64,000 bases of DNA from Aureimonas mangrovi (GCF_014058705.1 NZ_CP059692.1:1555001-1619000); one strand, 5' to 3'. Counted from the first letter of the stretch, positions 1-9,777 are shown. A program made the numbers and translations. Notes: generated from the letters alone by a model not told the origin.

Positions 1-821
1 CGCAGGAGCGCCGCCAGGGCCGTTCGACGCTGCTCGCGAAGTCTCCTGAACCCTCGCAGGGCGCTTCGCCCATCGTGGAGCATCCGGACGTCGCGCGCAT
101 GCTCTTGACGATGAAGGCGCTGACAAGCTCGGCCCGCGCTATCGCCTATGCCTGCGGCCACGCGATCGATCTCGGACGCATCCACGAGGGAGATGAGGCG
201 CGGCGCTGGCAGGAGCGGGCCAGCCTTCTCACCCCGCTCGCCAAGGCCTTTCCGACCGATGTCGGCGTGGAAGTCGCATCCCTCGGCGTGCAGGTCCACG
301 GCGGCATGGGCTTCATCGAGGAGACGGGGGCCGCGCGCCTCCTGCGGGACGCACGCATCGCGCCGATCTACGAGGGCACCAACGGCATCCAGGCGATTGA
401 CCTCGTTACCCGCAAGCTGCCGCTTTCGGGCGGCGCCGCGGTCGCTGCCTATATCGACGAGCTCGCCGCGGTGGTGAACGATCTTCGCGGCTCGAACCGC
501 GATGGCCTCGGCATGACCGCCGACCGGCTCGCCGACGCCCTCGACGATCTGCGCGAGACGACGGACTTCCTCCTTGCCGCTCTCAAGGATGGTCGTACCG
601 ATGAGGCGCTTTCGGGCGCTACCGCCTATCTGCGTCTCTTCTCGCTGACGGCCGGTGCCTCCTATCTCGCACGCGGCGCGCTGATCGACAGCGATGGCGA
701 GGCCCGCATGGCGCTCGCACGCTTCGCGGCGGAGAACCTCCTGCCTGAGGTCGGCGCCCTCAAGCGGCAGGTGCTGGAGGGCGCGGCCTCGCTGGAAGCT
801 GCGCGCGCCGCACTGAACTGA
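1..821 (+). CDS. Acyl-CoA dehydrogenase, C-terminal part (5' end outside window)
   Basis: The reading frame is open from the window edge (first full codon at base 3) to a TGA at 819-821, so about 272 residues of a longer FAD-dependent acyl-CoA dehydrogenase are present. The segment QVHGGMGFIEE followed by YEGTNGIQAIDL is the C-terminal signature of this family; the glutamate of YEGTNG lies where the catalytic base sits in most members. About 100 residues follow that motif, longer than in short-chain enzymes and like the extra C-terminal domain of the roughly 590-residue subgroup. It oxidises an acyl-CoA to the 2-enoyl-CoA and passes electrons to ETF. The enoyl-CoA hydratase gene 16 bases downstream suggests a shared beta-oxidation operon. 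Chain-length specificity is not readable. Confidence 0.93.
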   Translation, partial: QERRQGRSTLLAKSPEPSQGASPIVEHPDVARMLLTMKALTSSARAIAYACGHAIDLGRIHEGDEARRWQERASLLTPLAKAFPTDVGVEVASLGVQVHGGMGFIEETGAARLLRDARIAPIYEGTNGIQAIDLVTRKLPLSGGAAVAAYIDELAAVVNDLRGSNRDGLGMTADRLADALDDLRETTDFLLAALKDGRTDEALSGATAYLRLFSLTAGASYLARGALIDSDGEARMALARFAAENLLPEVGALKRQVLEGAASLEAARAALN

Positions 822-837
822 GCGTGAGAGGGGGAAT

Positions 838-1587
838 ATGACCGACACGATCAAGACCGCGATCGCTGATGGCGTGATGACCATCGCGCTCGACCGGCCG
901 GAGAAGAAGAACGCGCTCGACCAGGCCATGTATGGCAAGCTCGTCTCAGCTTTCGAGGAAGCCGCGTGCGAGGACGCTGTGCGGGTCGTCCTCGTCAAGG
1001 GCGTGCCGGGTTCGTTCAGCGCGGGCAACGACATCAAGGACTTCGTGACGCGCGCCTCGGGGGGCGACGCCGGAGAGGAAACGGCCCGGTTCCTGCGCAT
1101 CCTCGCCGGCTTCAGGAAACCGCTCGTTGCCGCCGTCGACGGGCTCGCGATCGGCATCGGCACGACCATGCTGATGCATTTCGACCTCGTCTATTCGAGC
1201 CCGGCTTCGCTCTTCCGCACGCCCTTCCTCGACCTTGGGCTGGTGCCCGAGGCCGGTTCCAGCCTGATCGCGCCGCGCCTGATGGGGCACACGCAGGCCT
1301 TCGCCCTGCTCGTGGCGGGCGAGCCTTTCAATGCCGAACGCGCCACGCGGGCCAACATCGTGACCGAGATCGTCGCGGCCGATGCGCTCGAAGCCCATGC
1401 TCTGAAGGCCGCGGCGTCGCTGGCGGCGAAGCCGCCGGAAGCGCTCCGCATCGCTCGCGCGCTGGTGCGCGGCGACGAGGCGGGCATTCTGGAGCGGATC
1501 GAAGTCGAGATTCGACATTTCGCCGAGCGCCTGCGTTCGACGGAAGCGCGCGAGGCCTTCACCGCCTTCATGAACCGCAGTCGCTAG
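838..1587 (+). CDS. Enoyl-CoA hydratase/isomerase family protein
   Basis: A 249-residue crotonase-fold protein, the usual length. The start has a purine-rich GAGAGGGGGA just upstream. The oxyanion-hole segment around AGNDIKDF (residues about 62-69) and the second one at VDGLAIGIGTT (about 100) are present, followed by GLVPEAGSS with the glutamate used by hydratases. The second catalytic acidic residue of true 2-enoyl-CoA hydratases is less clear, so isomerase or another crotonase activity is possible. It acts in the cytoplasm on CoA thioesters and probably follows the upstream acyl-CoA dehydrogenase in fatty-acid or branched-chain breakdown. Its 3' end overlaps the convergent RNA methyltransferase gene by 4 bases. 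Confidence 0.9.
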   Translation: MTDTIKTAIADGVMTIALDRPEKKNALDQAMYGKLVSAFEEAACEDAVRVVLVKGVPGSFSAGNDIKDFVTRASGGDAGEETARFLRILAGFRKPLVAAVDGLAIGIGTTMLMHFDLVYSSPASLFRTPFLDLGLVPEAGSSLIAPRLMGHTQAFALLVAGEPFNAERATRANIVTEIVAADALEAHALKAAASLAAKPPEALRIARALVRGDEAGILERIEVEIRHFAERLRSTEAREAFTAFMNRSR

Positions 1588-2801
1588 CGCGAGAAGAGCG
1601 CCACAGCCTCGACATGGTGCGACCAGAGGAACTGGTCGATCGGCGTCACCGAGAGGAGGGCGTAGCCGCCTTCGATGAGGATCGCCGCGTCGCGCGCGAG
1701 TGTCGTCGGATTGCAGGAAACCGCCGCGACCCGCTTCACCTTCGAGGCTGCAAGCTCGCGGGCCTGCGCCTCCGCGCCCGCGCGAGGCGGGTCGAAGACG
1801 ACCGCATCGAAGCGCGCCAGTTCCTTCGCGGTCATCGGGCGGCGGAAGAGGTCGCGGCGTTCGCTCGTTACCGGCTTCAGGCCCGGTGCGCCGCGACGTG
1901 CTTTATCGAGTGCCGCAAGGGCCGGCGCCTCGCCCTCGACCCCGTGAACGGCCGTGTGCCGCGCGAGACGCAGCGTGAACGTGCCGACGCCGCAGAAGAG
2001 ATCGGCGGCTGCCTTGGCGTCTTCGAGATGCGTCTCCACCAGAGTCGCCATCTGCGCCTCGGCTCCCGTGACAGCCTGCAGAAAGGCGCCGGGCGGTGGT
2101 TCCACGACGATGCCACCGAGATCGACGACCGGCCGGCGCGATTCAACCAGCACCTCGCCGCCCACCGTCAGCCGCGCGAGACCGGCCTCGAGCGCCATCG
2201 TCAGAGCAGACTGACGCAATGCGTGGGTCAGGCGCGCGGCGTCTTCGGCGGCGATGTCGAGCCCGGCCGGGCCGGCGAAGACCGTCAGCCGCAGTGGGCG
2301 CTTGCGGTCGATCAGTGTCGCGGCGAGCCTGCGAAGCAGAGGCAACGCCTTCTCGATCGCCGGGACGGCGACGAGGCAGGTCTTCAGATCCTCAATGCGG
2401 TGGCTCTGCGCCTGATGGAAGCCGAGGAGGACGCGCGGCCCGGCGCGAACGGCCGTGAACACAGCCCTCCGGCGGGTTCCGGGCGCGCAGGGGACTAGGG
2501 GCGCCACCTCGGTCTTGATGCCTGCCCGCCGGAAGGCCTCCGCGACGAGCTCGCGCTTGAAGGCGCGGTAGAGTTCGTCCGAGGCGTGTTGAAGGTCGCA
2601 GCCGCCGCAGGCGCCGAAATGCGGGCAGGGGGGCTCCCTGCGTTCGGCCGAAGGTTGGACGATGCGCAGGGGGCGGGCGCGCGCGCCCCGGCGTTCGACC
2701 TCGACCGTCTCTCCGGGAAGCGCGAAGGGCACGTAAAGCGGGCCCGGCGCGATGCCGTCGCCCTTTGCGCCGAGCGCCTCGATCTGGACCGTTTCGCTCA
2801 T
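1584..2801 (-). CDS. Class I SAM-dependent RNA (uracil-5) methyltransferase, RlmD/RumA-like
   Basis: 405 residues. The N-terminal 60 residues look like a TRAM RNA-binding domain. A cysteine cluster CPHFGACGGC (about 59-68) plus a later cysteine in VPCAPG would bind a 4Fe-4S cluster, as in RumA (RlmD). The Rossmann motif DLFCGVGTFTLRLA (about 267) binds SAM. FDPPRAG and the catalytic-cysteine motif SCNPTTLARD lie near the C-terminus. The family makes m5U in 23S rRNA (or tRNA in relatives); the exact target base is inferred, not shown. Its start overlaps the stop of tlyA by 4 bases, so it is the last gene of the dxs string and likely translationally coupled. Confidence 0.9.
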   Translation of the reverse strand: MSETVQIEALGAKGDGIAPGPLYVPFALPGETVEVERRGARARPLRIVQPSAERREPPCPHFGACGGCDLQHASDELYRAFKRELVAEAFRRAGIKTEVAPLVPCAPGTRRRAVFTAVRAGPRVLLGFHQAQSHRIEDLKTCLVAVPAIEKALPLLRRLAATLIDRKRPLRLTVFAGPAGLDIAAEDAARLTHALRQSALTMALEAGLARLTVGGEVLVESRRPVVDLGGIVVEPPPGAFLQAVTGAEAQMATLVETHLEDAKAAADLFCGVGTFTLRLARHTAVHGVEGEAPALAALDKARRGAPGLKPVTSERRDLFRRPMTAKELARFDAVVFDPPRAGAEAQARELAASKVKRVAAVSCNPTTLARDAAILIEGGYALLSVTPIDQFLWSHHVEAVALFSR

Positions 2802-3547
2802 GTTTTTCTTGCGCCCATCAGGAATTCGCGGTTGCCGTCGCCGCCGTCGATCGGGGAGGGGACGAGGCCGATCGAACGCCAGCCCGGCACCGTATCGAAC
2901 CAGTCCCGCACGCCCTCGGCCACGGTCTCGGCCGATCCTGGATCGCGCAGAAGGCCGCCCTTGCCGATGGCTTCGCGACCCGCCTCGAACTGCGGCTTGA
3001 CCAGAAAGAGGCCGAGCGCGCCGGGTTCGGCGAGATCGAGAGCCGGCGGCAAGGCGAGGCGCAGCGAGATGAAGGACACGTCGGCGACGACCATCGTGAT
3101 CGCACGGGCGTCCAGATCATCCCGCACCATTTCGCGTGCGTTCAGGCCTTCTCGCAGCGTCACGCGCGGATCACCGGCGATCAGTGGATGCATCTGCCCG
3201 TGGCCGACATCCACCGCCACGACATGCGGGGCGCCGCGCCCGAGCAGCACCTGCGTGAAGCCTCCCGTCGAGGCACCGATGTCGAGAGCCTCGCGCCCCG
3301 CCGGGTCGAACCCGAAGGCGTCGAGCCCTGCAATGAGCTTCAACGCGGCGCGCGAGACGTAGTCGCCGACCGGGTCGTCCACAGTGATCGCAGCATCGAC
3401 CGCCACGCTCTGGGACGGCTTTCGCGCCGGCTCGCCATCGACGCGCACATGGCCGCGCAGAATGGCGTCGCGCGCCCGCGCCCGCGACGGAAAGATGCCA
3501 CGCTCTGCCAGGAACTCGTCGAGGCGTTGTCTGGAAGCGGCGTTCAC
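2798..3547 (-). CDS. tlyA: TlyA family rRNA (cytidine-2'-O)-methyltransferase
   Basis: 249 residues, normal for TlyA. An S4 RNA-binding domain fills the first 65 residues ([20 protein letters not shown]). The methyltransferase domain carries the SAM motif [15 protein letters not shown] (about 89-103) and the [12 protein letters not shown] segment near the C-terminus with the catalytic lysine. TlyA proteins 2'-O-methylate cytidines in 16S and/or 23S rRNA and have sometimes been annotated as hemolysins. It overlaps dxs by 4 bases upstream and the RlmD-like gene by 4 bases downstream, the dxs-tlyA-methyltransferase order seen widely in this order of bacteria. Confidence 0.92.
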   Translation of the reverse strand: MNAASRQRLDEFLAERGIFPSRARARDAILRGHVRVDGEPARKPSQSVAVDAAITVDDPVGDYVSRAALKLIAGLDAFGFDPAGREALDIGASTGGFTQVLLGRGAPHVVAVDVGHGQMHPLIAGDPRVTLREGLNAREMVRDDLDARAITMVVADVSFISLRLALPPALDLAEPGALGLFLVKPQFEAGREAIGKGGLLRDPGSAETVAEGVRDWFDTVPGWRSIGLVPSPIDGGDGNREFLMGARKT

Positions 3548-5460
3548 GCCTTCATGACGCGCTGAGCGCCCGGCCCGAGCGCGCGGAAGACAGCGTCCAC
3601 GATGCCCGCCTTGTCGAGCCCGGACTGGCGGATCATCGCCTCCGGTGCCGCGTGATCGACGAAGCTGTCCGGCATGGTCAGCGGGCGTACCTTGATGCCG
3701 GTGTCCAGGAGGCCGGTGCGCGCCATGTGCTCGAGCACATGGGCCGCGAAACCTCCGGCAGCGCCCTCTTCGAGCAGGATCAGCACCTCGTGGTCACGCG
3801 CCAGTCGCGCGACAAGCTCGGCATCGAGCGGCTTGGCGAAGCGCGCGTCGGCGACCGTGGTCGAAAGGCCGAAGCCTTCGAGTTCCTCGGCGGCGAGGAC
3901 GGCATCGGTCAGCCGCGAGCCGAAGGACAGGATTGCGACCTTCGAGCCCTCGCGCACGATCCGACCCCTGCCGATCGGCAGGATCTCGCCACGCTCCGGC
4001 ATCTCGACGCCCGTGCCGTTGCCGCGCGGGTAGCGGAAGGAGATCGGGCCGTCGTCATAGGCGGCAGCCGTGCGTACCATGTGGCGCAGTTCGGCCTCGT
4101 CGCTGGCGGCCATCACCACCATGTCCGGCAACGCGGCGAGGAAGCCCGTATCGAAAGAGCCGGCGTGAGTCGGCCCATCCGCGCCGACGAAGCCGGCACG
4201 ATCGATCGCGAAGCGCACCGGCAGGTGCTGGATTGCGACGTCGTGGACGATCTGGTCGTAGGCGCGTTGCAGGAAGGTGGAGTAGATGGCGCAGAAGGGC
4301 TTGTAGCCCTCCGAGGCGAGGCCCGCCGCGAAGGTGACGGCGTGCTGTTCGGCGATGCCGACATCGAAGGTGCGCGTCGGGAAGGCTTCGCCGAAGAGAT
4401 CGAGGCCGGTGCCGTTCGGCATCGCCGCATTGATCGCGACGATCTTCTCGTCGGCCTCTGCCTCCTGGATGAGGCTTTGCGCGAAGACCTTCGTGTAGCT
4501 CGGCGCATTCGCCTTGGCTTTCGCCTGCGTGCCCGTCACGACATCGAATTTGGAGACGCCGTGATACTTGTCCGCGCTCGCCTCGGCTGGCGGATACCCT
4601 TTGCCCTTCTTTGTCACGACATGGACGAGGATAGGGCCTTCCTTGGCGTCGCGGACGTTCTTGAGCACGGGAAGGAGATGGTCGAGGTCGTGACCGTCGA
4701 TTGGCCCGACATAGTAGAAGCCGAGTTCCTCGAACATCGTGCCGCCGGTGAAGAATCCGCGTGTGAACTCCTCGGTCTTGCGCGCGCCCTCGCGCATGAA
4801 CTCCGGCAGCTTCTTGGAGATGGCCTTAGCGCGGTGGCGCAGAGAGCGGTACGCCTTGCCGGAGACGAGCCGTGCCAAATAGGCGCTCATTGCCCCCGTC
4901 GGCGGGGCGATCGACATGTCGTTGTCGTTGAGGATGACGACGAGACGGGCGTCGAGCGCGCCGGCGTTGTTCATCGCCTCGTAGGCCATGCCGGCCGACA
5001 TCGCCCCATCGCCGATGACGGCAACGACGTTGTTTTTCGCGCCGGCCAGATCCCGCGCGACCGCCATGCCGAGGCCGGCGGAGATCGAAGTGGACGAGTG
5101 CCCCGCACCGAACGGGTCGTATTCGCTCTCCTTGCGCTTGGCAAAGCCCGACAGGCCGCCCTCCTGGCGCACGGTGCGCATGCCTTCGCGGCGCCCGGTG
5201 AGGATCTTGTGCGGGTACGCCTGATGGCCGACGTCCCAGATCAGGCGGTCGTTCGGCGTGTCGAACACATAGTGGAGCGCGACTGTGAGCTCGACGACGC
5301 CGAGGCCGGCGCCCAGATGCCCGCCGGTGCGCGAGACCGCGTCGATCAGGTCCGACCGCAACTCGTCTGCGAACTGGCGCAGGTCGGTTTCGGGCAGCGC
5401 CCGAAGGTCTGCCGGCACACGAACCTTGTCGAGCAGCGGGGTGTCGTTGGTCTGCGTCAC
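3544..5460 (-). CDS. dxs: 1-deoxy-D-xylulose-5-phosphate synthase
   Basis: 638 residues, typical length. It condenses pyruvate with glyceraldehyde 3-phosphate in a TPP- and Mg-dependent reaction, the first step of the MEP isoprenoid pathway. The TPP motif [18 protein letters not shown] is around residue 151, and [15 protein letters not shown] marks the pyrimidine-domain/transketolase centre around 417. ATDH-like conserved histidines near [11 protein letters not shown] are present. The start is GTG at 5460 with a weak AAGG upstream; no better ATG exists in frame. The same pathway is represented by ispH at 21074. It is co-oriented with xseB 138 bases upstream and overlaps tlyA downstream. Confidence 0.96.
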   Translation of the reverse strand: MTQTNDTPLLDKVRVPADLRALPETDLRQFADELRSDLIDAVSRTGGHLGAGLGVVELTVALHYVFDTPNDRLIWDVGHQAYPHKILTGRREGMRTVRQEGGLSGFAKRKESEYDPFGAGHSSTSISAGLGMAVARDLAGAKNNVVAVIGDGAMSAGMAYEAMNNAGALDARLVVILNDNDMSIAPPTGAMSAYLARLVSGKAYRSLRHRAKAISKKLPEFMREGARKTEEFTRGFFTGGTMFEELGFYYVGPIDGHDLDHLLPVLKNVRDAKEGPILVHVVTKKGKGYPPAEASADKYHGVSKFDVVTGTQAKAKANAPSYTKVFAQSLIQEAEADEKIVAINAAMPNGTGLDLFGEAFPTRTFDVGIAEQHAVTFAAGLASEGYKPFCAIYSTFLQRAYDQIVHDVAIQHLPVRFAIDRAGFVGADGPTHAGSFDTGFLAALPDMVVMAASDEAELRHMVRTAAAYDDGPISFRYPRGNGTGVEMPERGEILPIGRGRIVREGSKVAILSFGSRLTDAVLAAEELEGFGLSTTVADARFAKPLDAELVARLARDHEVLILLEEGAAGGFAAHVLEHMARTGLLDTGIKVRPLTMPDSFVDHAAPEAMIRQSGLDKAGIVDAVFRALGPGAQRVMKA

Positions 5461-5557
5461 AGGCTCACGCGCCTTCCATTTTCGTCTTACGCTCCACGAG
5501 CATGCATTCGCGTCAAACGCGGTGCGATCCCTGGAACCCTTGTAAATCGCGGAACGT

Positions 5558-5580
5558 GCCTTTCCTTCAAGGGGAAAGGC
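5558..5580 (-). other. Hairpin between xseB and dxs
   Basis: GCCTTTCC (5558-5565) and GGAAAGGC (5573-5580) form a perfect 8-bp stem with a 7-base loop in the 138-base gap between xseB and dxs. There is no T-run after it in the minus direction, so it is not a convincing intrinsic terminator. It may be a processing or mRNA-stability hairpin that uncouples dxs expression from the upstream genes. Confidence 0.35.
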
Positions 5581-5598
5581 GGCAGGCGGGACGTTTTG

Positions 5599-5868
5599 TC
5601 AGGCCGGGTCGAGCGGTTCAGTGCCGTCGGTCTTGCCGGCGCGGGAGGCCTTGATCTTCTCCACCTTGTCTTCAGCGGCGTTCAGAAGCCGGTCGCAATG
5701 CGTCTTCAGCTTCTCCCCGCGTTCGAAGATGCGAATCGACTGTTCGAGCGGAACGTCGCCGCGTTCGAGATTGGAGACGATGCCTTCCAGCGCCGCCAGC
5801 GCCTCCTCGAAGCTCATGCGGCGGATGTCGGAATCGTCGTTCGGGACGGCGGGGTTCGGATCGGACAT
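5599..5868 (-). CDS. xseB: Exodeoxyribonuclease VII small subunit
   Basis: 89 residues, normal for XseB. The core [20 protein letters not shown] followed by [18 protein letters not shown] (about 15-52) is the family signature: a helical hairpin that binds the XseA large subunit. The complex degrades single-stranded DNA in both directions. The acidic N-terminal 15 residues and Lys/Glu-rich C-terminus are variable. The gene lies 28 bases after the deacetylase-like gene and upstream of dxs, an order conserved in many alphaproteobacteria. xseA is not in this window. Confidence 0.93.
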   Translation of the reverse strand: MSDPNPAVPNDDSDIRRMSFEEALAALEGIVSNLERGDVPLEQSIRIFERGEKLKTHCDRLLNAAEDKVEKIKASRAGKTDGTEPLDPA

Positions 5869-5896
5869 GCATCACCAGATAGAGAGAAAGATCGGC

Positions 5897-6823
5897 TCAG
5901 CCAACGATCAGGCGTTCGACATGCCTAGCGACGCTCCTGCCGAGCGCGTCGAGATCGTAGCCGCCTTCCAAGATCGACACGAGCCGCCCGTCGCAATGGC
6001 GATAGGCGGCGTCGAGAAGTTGGGCTGTCGCCCAGTCGAAATCGTGCTCCGTCAGCTTGAGGCCGGCGAGCGGATCGCGCCAGTGTGCGTCGAAACCGGC
6101 CGAGACGATAAGGAGATCGGGGTGAAAGGCCTCCACGGCCGGCAGGATCACGGATCTGAAGGCGTCTCGGAATTCGTCGCTGCCCTCACCTTCGCGGAGC
6201 GGGGCGTTGAAGATGTTGCCGGCGCCGGTCTCGCTTTTCGCGCCCGTGCCCGGATAGAGCGGCATCTGGTGGGTGGAGGCGTAGAGGACAGACGGATCGG
6301 ACCGGAAGATGTCCTGCGTGCCGTTGCCGTGATGGACATCCCAGTCAATGATCGCGACGCGCGAGAGGCCGTGCGCGCTCTGCGCGTGGCGCGCCGCGAT
6401 GGCGGCCTGATTGAACAGGCAGAAGCCCATGGCCGTCGCGCGTTCGGCATGGTGACCCGGCGGGCGGGCGGCGACGAAGACATTGTCCGCGCGCTTCTCC
6501 ACCACGTCGTCGACGCCCGCGCAGGCCGCGCCAACGGCCAGAAGCGCTGCGGTGAAGCTCTTCGGGCTGACGATCGTGTCGCTCTCGATCCGCGCCAGAC
6601 CCTCCGTCGGGATCACGCGCGCGAGCTGGCGCACATAGTCGTGCGGGTGACAGAGAAGCACCTGCTCGGTCGTGCCCTCGGGAGCCTCGGCGCGGTCGAG
6701 ATGCTGGAAGGGCTCGGCTTCGAGCACCGCCTCCACCGCGGCCATGCGCTCCGGTCGCTCGGGATGGTCCGGCCCGGTCAGATGCTCGGCGAAAAGGGAA
6801 TGCCGGTAGAGCCGCGTCGTCAT
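5897..6823 (-). CDS. Histone deacetylase family (acetylpolyamine amidohydrolase-like) protein
   Basis: 308 residues from the ATG at 6823 (MTTRLYRH). An in-frame start at 6892 would overlap aroC by 50 bases and add residues unlike the family, so the later start with GGGCGAAGCGG upstream is preferred. Class II HDAC-like motifs are intact: ARPPGHHAE (tandem histidines), IDWDVHHGNGT (zinc Asp/His), SAGFDAH (second zinc Asp) and the C-terminal LEGGYDLDALG. The family hydrolyses N-acetyl groups of lysines or polyamines, or other amides; the bacterial substrate here is unknown. It sits 19 bases after aroC and 28 before xseB, probably one transcript. Confidence 0.9.
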   Translation of the reverse strand: MTTRLYRHSLFAEHLTGPDHPERPERMAAVEAVLEAEPFQHLDRAEAPEGTTEQVLLCHPHDYVRQLARVIPTEGLARIESDTIVSPKSFTAALLAVGAACAGVDDVVEKRADNVFVAARPPGHHAERATAMGFCLFNQAAIAARHAQSAHGLSRVAIIDWDVHHGNGTQDIFRSDPSVLYASTHQMPLYPGTGAKSETGAGNIFNAPLREGEGSDEFRDAFRSVILPAVEAFHPDLLIVSAGFDAHWRDPLAGLKLTEHDFDWATAQLLDAAYRHCDGRLVSILEGGYDLDALGRSVARHVERLIVG

Positions 6824-6842
6824 GCGCGTTCCGCTTCGCCCT

Positions 6843-7940
6843 TCACTCACCCCTCCCGGTCTGACCACGGTGGCGAAGATAGTGGTCCGCAATCGCGCAG
6901 GCCACCATCGCCTCGCCGATCGGCACCGCCCGGATGCCGACGCATGGATCGTGGCGCCCCTTGGTCATGACATCGACCTCCTGCCCGTCGGTATCGATCG
7001 ACCGACGCGGTGTCAGGATCGAGGAGGTTGGTTTCACGGCAAAGCGCGCGACCACCGGCTGACCGGTCGAGATGCCGCCGAGAACGCCGCCGGCATGGTT
7101 GGACAGGAAGACCGGCCGGCCGTCCTCGCCCATGCGTATCTCGTCGGCGTTCTCTTCACCCGACAGTTCGGCGGTGAGGAAGCCGTCTCCGATCTCGACA
7201 CCCTTCACGGCATTGATCGACATGAGGTTGCCGGCGATATCCTGATCGAGCTTGCCGTAAAGCGGCGCGCCGAGCCCGGCGGGCACGCCCTCGGCGACGA
7301 TCTCGATCACCGCGCCGATGGAGGAGCCGCGCTTGCGTACTTCGTCGAGGAGTGTCGCCCAGCGTTCTGCGGCCGCGCGATCCGGGCAGAAGAACGGATT
7401 GTCGTCCACTGCGTCCCAGTCGAACTTCGCGCGATCGATCCTGTCCGAGCCGACCTGGACGAGCGCGCCCCGCACGGTGAGGCCTGGCACGATGAGCCTT
7501 GCGATCGCCCCCGCGGCAACGCGTGTCGCCGTCTCGCGGGCGGAGGAACGCCCGCCGCCGCGATGGTCGCGCAGGCCGTACTTCATGTCGTAGGCGATAT
7601 CGGCGTGGCCCGGCCGGTAGCTCTGCGCAATGTTGGCGTAGTCCTTGGAGCGCTGGTCGACGTTGCGGATTTCCATCGCGATCGGCGTTCCGGTGGCCAC
7701 CAACTCGCCGGGGCGCTCGCCTTCGACGACTCCGGACAGGATCGCGACCTCGTCCGGCTCGCGCCGCTGCGTCGTGTAACGCGACTGGCCGGGGCGACGG
7801 CGGTCGAGAAACGCCTGCACGTCCTCGCGCGTGAAGCGCAGTCCCGGTGGCGTCCCGTCAACCACGCAGCCGATCGCCGGCCCGTGACTTTCGCCCCAGG
7901 TGGTGACGCGGAAGAGATGGCCGAAGCTGTTGTGGGACAT
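6843..7940 (-). CDS. aroC: Chorismate synthase
   Basis: 365 residues from ATG at 7940 ([10 protein letters not shown]), the standard N-terminus; an in-frame extension upstream is not family-like. It converts EPSP to chorismate with reduced FMN, the last step of the shikimate pathway. Signatures seen are [14 protein letters not shown] near the N-terminus, [18 protein letters not shown] (about 115-135), and [17 protein letters not shown] (about 270). The gene heads the minus-strand string running through HDAC, xseB, dxs, tlyA and the RNA methyltransferase. The 167-base gap to the divergent DUF1344 gene probably holds both promoters. Confidence 0.97.
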   Translation of the reverse strand: MSHNSFGHLFRVTTWGESHGPAIGCVVDGTPPGLRFTREDVQAFLDRRRPGQSRYTTQRREPDEVAILSGVVEGERPGELVATGTPIAMEIRNVDQRSKDYANIAQSYRPGHADIAYDMKYGLRDHRGGGRSSARETATRVAAGAIARLIVPGLTVRGALVQVGSDRIDRAKFDWDAVDDNPFFCPDRAAAERWATLLDEVRKRGSSIGAVIEIVAEGVPAGLGAPLYGKLDQDIAGNLMSINAVKGVEIGDGFLTAELSGEENADEIRMGEDGRPVFLSNHAGGVLGGISTGQPVVARFAVKPTSSILTPRRSIDTDGQEVDVMTKGRHDPCVGIRAVPIGEAMVACAIADHYLRHRGQTGRGE

Positions 7941-8107
7941 GGGGTTCCAGGGCTTGGGGAGGCACGGCGCGAACGGGCGGGATTTAGAGGGGCCGGGCCA
8001 TGCGGTCAAATATCGCGGCACTCACGCGTCGCGGCGTCAAACGGCCACATTCGCGCGAAAGCTTCACGCAAGGCCGGCTGCGGCGTCGAGACGAGGAGGA
8101 ACCTGAC

Positions 8108-8326
8108 ATGACCGGGCGTATCGTAGGTCTCTTCGGCAGTTCCGTTCTCGCGATATCGCTGTGCGTTCCCGCGCTCGCACAGGAGACGACCGGCGTCGTC
8201 GCGGCGGTGGATGTCGGTGCCCGGACCATCGCACTCAACGACGGCACGCTTTATCTGGCTCCTGACCACATTGCCCTCGGCAACGTCTCGCCCGGCATGG
8301 AAGTGTATCTGATCTTCACGAGCTGA
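8108..8326 (+). CDS. Small secreted DUF1344 family protein
   Basis: 72 residues. The ATG at 8108 has an ideal GAGGAGGA seven bases upstream. The first 24 residues are a Sec signal peptide (VLAISLCVPALA, predicted cut before QET). The mature chain of about 48 residues, TTGVVAAVDVGARTIALNDG and following, fits the small beta-rich DUF1344 domain common in rhizobia and relatives. Function is unknown; it is exported to the periplasm by inference. Its stop lies only 3 bases from the end of the convergent phosphatase gene. Confidence 0.8.
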   Translation: MTGRIVGLFGSSVLAISLCVPALAQETTGVVAAVDVGARTIALNDGTLYLAPDHIALGNVSPGMEVYLIFTS

Positions 8327-8329
8327 GGA

Positions 8330-8950
8330 TCAGACCCACTCGGCGATGCCGTCTTCCCAACGCAGGACACGGTTCTGGAAGACGCGCGCATGGGCCGCAT
8401 CCGCCGGATCGACACTGCCATAGGTGTTCAGAAAGGCACGCGTGATCCCGCCGTGGGCGACGACGATGGCCGGGCCTTTCAACCCCTGGAAGACAGGGAT
8501 GCAGCGCTCCACCAGCATCCGGTAGCTCTCGGCCGCGTCGCCCGAAGGCCGGAAGTTCCACTTGTCGGCGTCGCGCTCCGCGACGATGCCCGGCCAGCGC
8601 GCCTCGATCTCGGCGAGCGTCATGCCCTGCCAGTCACCGAAATTGAGCTCCATCAGCCGCTCGTCGGTCCTGAAGCCGTCCTCCGGGAGCCCGGCCTCGC
8701 GGCGCAGGATGCGCATCGTTTCCTGCGTGCGGTTCATCGGGCTGGCGACGAAGTCCCACCCGTCCAGAGCCTCGCCCAGTGTCTCGCGCAGGAAGGCGCC
8801 GTTTCGCGCGGCCTGCGAGCGGCCGTGGTCGTTCAGCGGAATGTCGCGCTGCCCCTGGATGCGCCCTTCGGCGTTCCAGTCGGTCTGGCCGTGGCGGCAC
8901 AGGAACAGGCGAGGCAGGGCGGCCGGATCGGCAGGCACGGCGAGCGGCAC
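8330..8950 (-). CDS. Histidine phosphatase family protein (phosphoglycerate mutase-like)
   Basis: 206 residues from a GTG at 8950, 8 bases after the fabI stop and with AAGGA about 12 bases upstream; a second GTG at 8938 is possible. The RHG motif FLCRHGQTDWNAEG near residue 18-31 holds the phospho-accepting histidine; later SPMNRTQETM, ERLMELNFGDWQG and VVAHGGITRAF (second catalytic histidine) complete the fold. It probably dephosphorylates a small metabolite; cobalamin phosphatase and general phosphoglycerate-mutase-like roles are alternatives. Tight spacing behind fabI suggests cotranscription. Confidence 0.88.
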   Translation of the reverse strand: MPLAVPADPAALPRLFLCRHGQTDWNAEGRIQGQRDIPLNDHGRSQAARNGAFLRETLGEALDGWDFVASPMNRTQETMRILRREAGLPEDGFRTDERLMELNFGDWQGMTLAEIEARWPGIVAERDADKWNFRPSGDAAESYRMLVERCIPVFQGLKGPAIVVAHGGITRAFLNTYGSVDPADAAHARVFQNRVLRWEDGIAEWV

Positions 8951-8958
8951 GGGCGCGC

Positions 8959-9777
8959 TCAGTCCTTGACGACGGAGATGTCGGGTGCGTCCACGGCTTT
9001 CATGCCGACCGTGTGGTAGCCCGAATCGACGTGGTGGACTTCGCCGGTGACGGCGGTCGACATGTCCGAGAGAAGATAGAGCGAAGACTGCCCGACCTCG
9101 TCGATCGTCACCGTACGCTTGAGCGGAGAGTTGTACTCGTTCCACTTCAAAATGTAGCGGAAGTCGCCGATGCCGGAGGCGGCCAGCGTCTTGATCGGTC
9201 CGGCCGAGACAGCGTTGACGCGGATGGCCTTCTTGCCGAGATCGACTGCCAGATAGCGCACGGACGCTTCGAGGGCGGCCTTTGCGACGCCCATGACGTT
9301 GTAGTGCGGCATCACCTTCTCGGCGCCGTAATAGGTGAGCGTCAGCATGGAGCCGCCCTCGCTCATCAGCTTCTCGGCGCGCTGAGCAACGGCGGTGAAC
9401 GAATAGACCGAGATCAGCATCGTCTTGGTGAAGTTCGCTTCGCTCGTATCCACGTAGCGGCCGGTCAGCTCGTCCTTGTCGGAGAAGCCGATGGCGTGGA
9501 CGAGAAAGTCGATCTTGCCCCACTTCTCGCGCAGCGTGTCGAAGACGGCGTCGATCGTGGCCGCGTCGCCGACGTCGCAATGGCCGGCCAGCGTGGCGCC
9601 GAGTTCGGCAGCCAGAGGCTCGACGCGCTTCTTCAAGGCATCGCCCTGATAGGTGAGCGCGATCTCCGCGCCCTCGTCGGCGAGCGCCTTGGCGATGCCC
9701 CAGGCGATCGAACGGTTGTTCGCCACACCCATGATCAGCCCACGCTTGCCCGCCATCAGGCCGCTCGTCCGTGCCAT
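8959..9777 (-). CDS. fabI: Enoyl-[acyl-carrier-protein] reductase [NADH]
   Basis: 272 residues from ATG 9777 (MARTSGLMAGKRGL), the usual FabI N-terminus; 22 additional in-frame codons upstream do not resemble the family. It reduces trans-2-enoyl-ACP in the last step of each fatty-acid elongation cycle. The variant Rossmann motif GVANNRSIAWGIAKAL (about 17-32) and the YYGAEKVMPHYNVMGVAKAALE active-site region, with Tyr-X6-Tyr-X6-Lys, are typical; the AGPIKTLAASGI loop follows. A paralogous FabI may exist elsewhere, as is common in this group. It is followed closely by the phosphatase gene. Confidence 0.95.
   Translation of the reverse strand: MARTSGLMAGKRGLIMGVANNRSIAWGIAKALADEGAEIALTYQGDALKKRVEPLAAELGATLAGHCDVGDAATIDAVFDTLREKWGKIDFLVHAIGFSDKDELTGRYVDTSEANFTKTMLISVYSFTAVAQRAEKLMSEGGSMLTLTYYGAEKVMPHYNVMGVAKAALEASVRYLAVDLGKKAIRVNAVSAGPIKTLAASGIGDFRYILKWNEYNSPLKRTVTIDEVGQSSLYLLSDMSTAVTGEVHHVDSGYHTVGMKAVDAPDISVVKD

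Noticed and set aside
966-2498. 510-codon open frame overlapping the enoyl-CoA hydratase and RNA methyltransferase genes
   Set aside because: It overlaps two well-supported genes and its translation is low-complexity and Arg-rich, typical of a shadow frame.
3652-5928. Very long open frame antisense to dxs
   Set aside because: High GC content leaves opposite strands free of stops; the translation is Arg/Glu/Asp/Val-rich with no domain, and dxs on the other strand is unambiguous.
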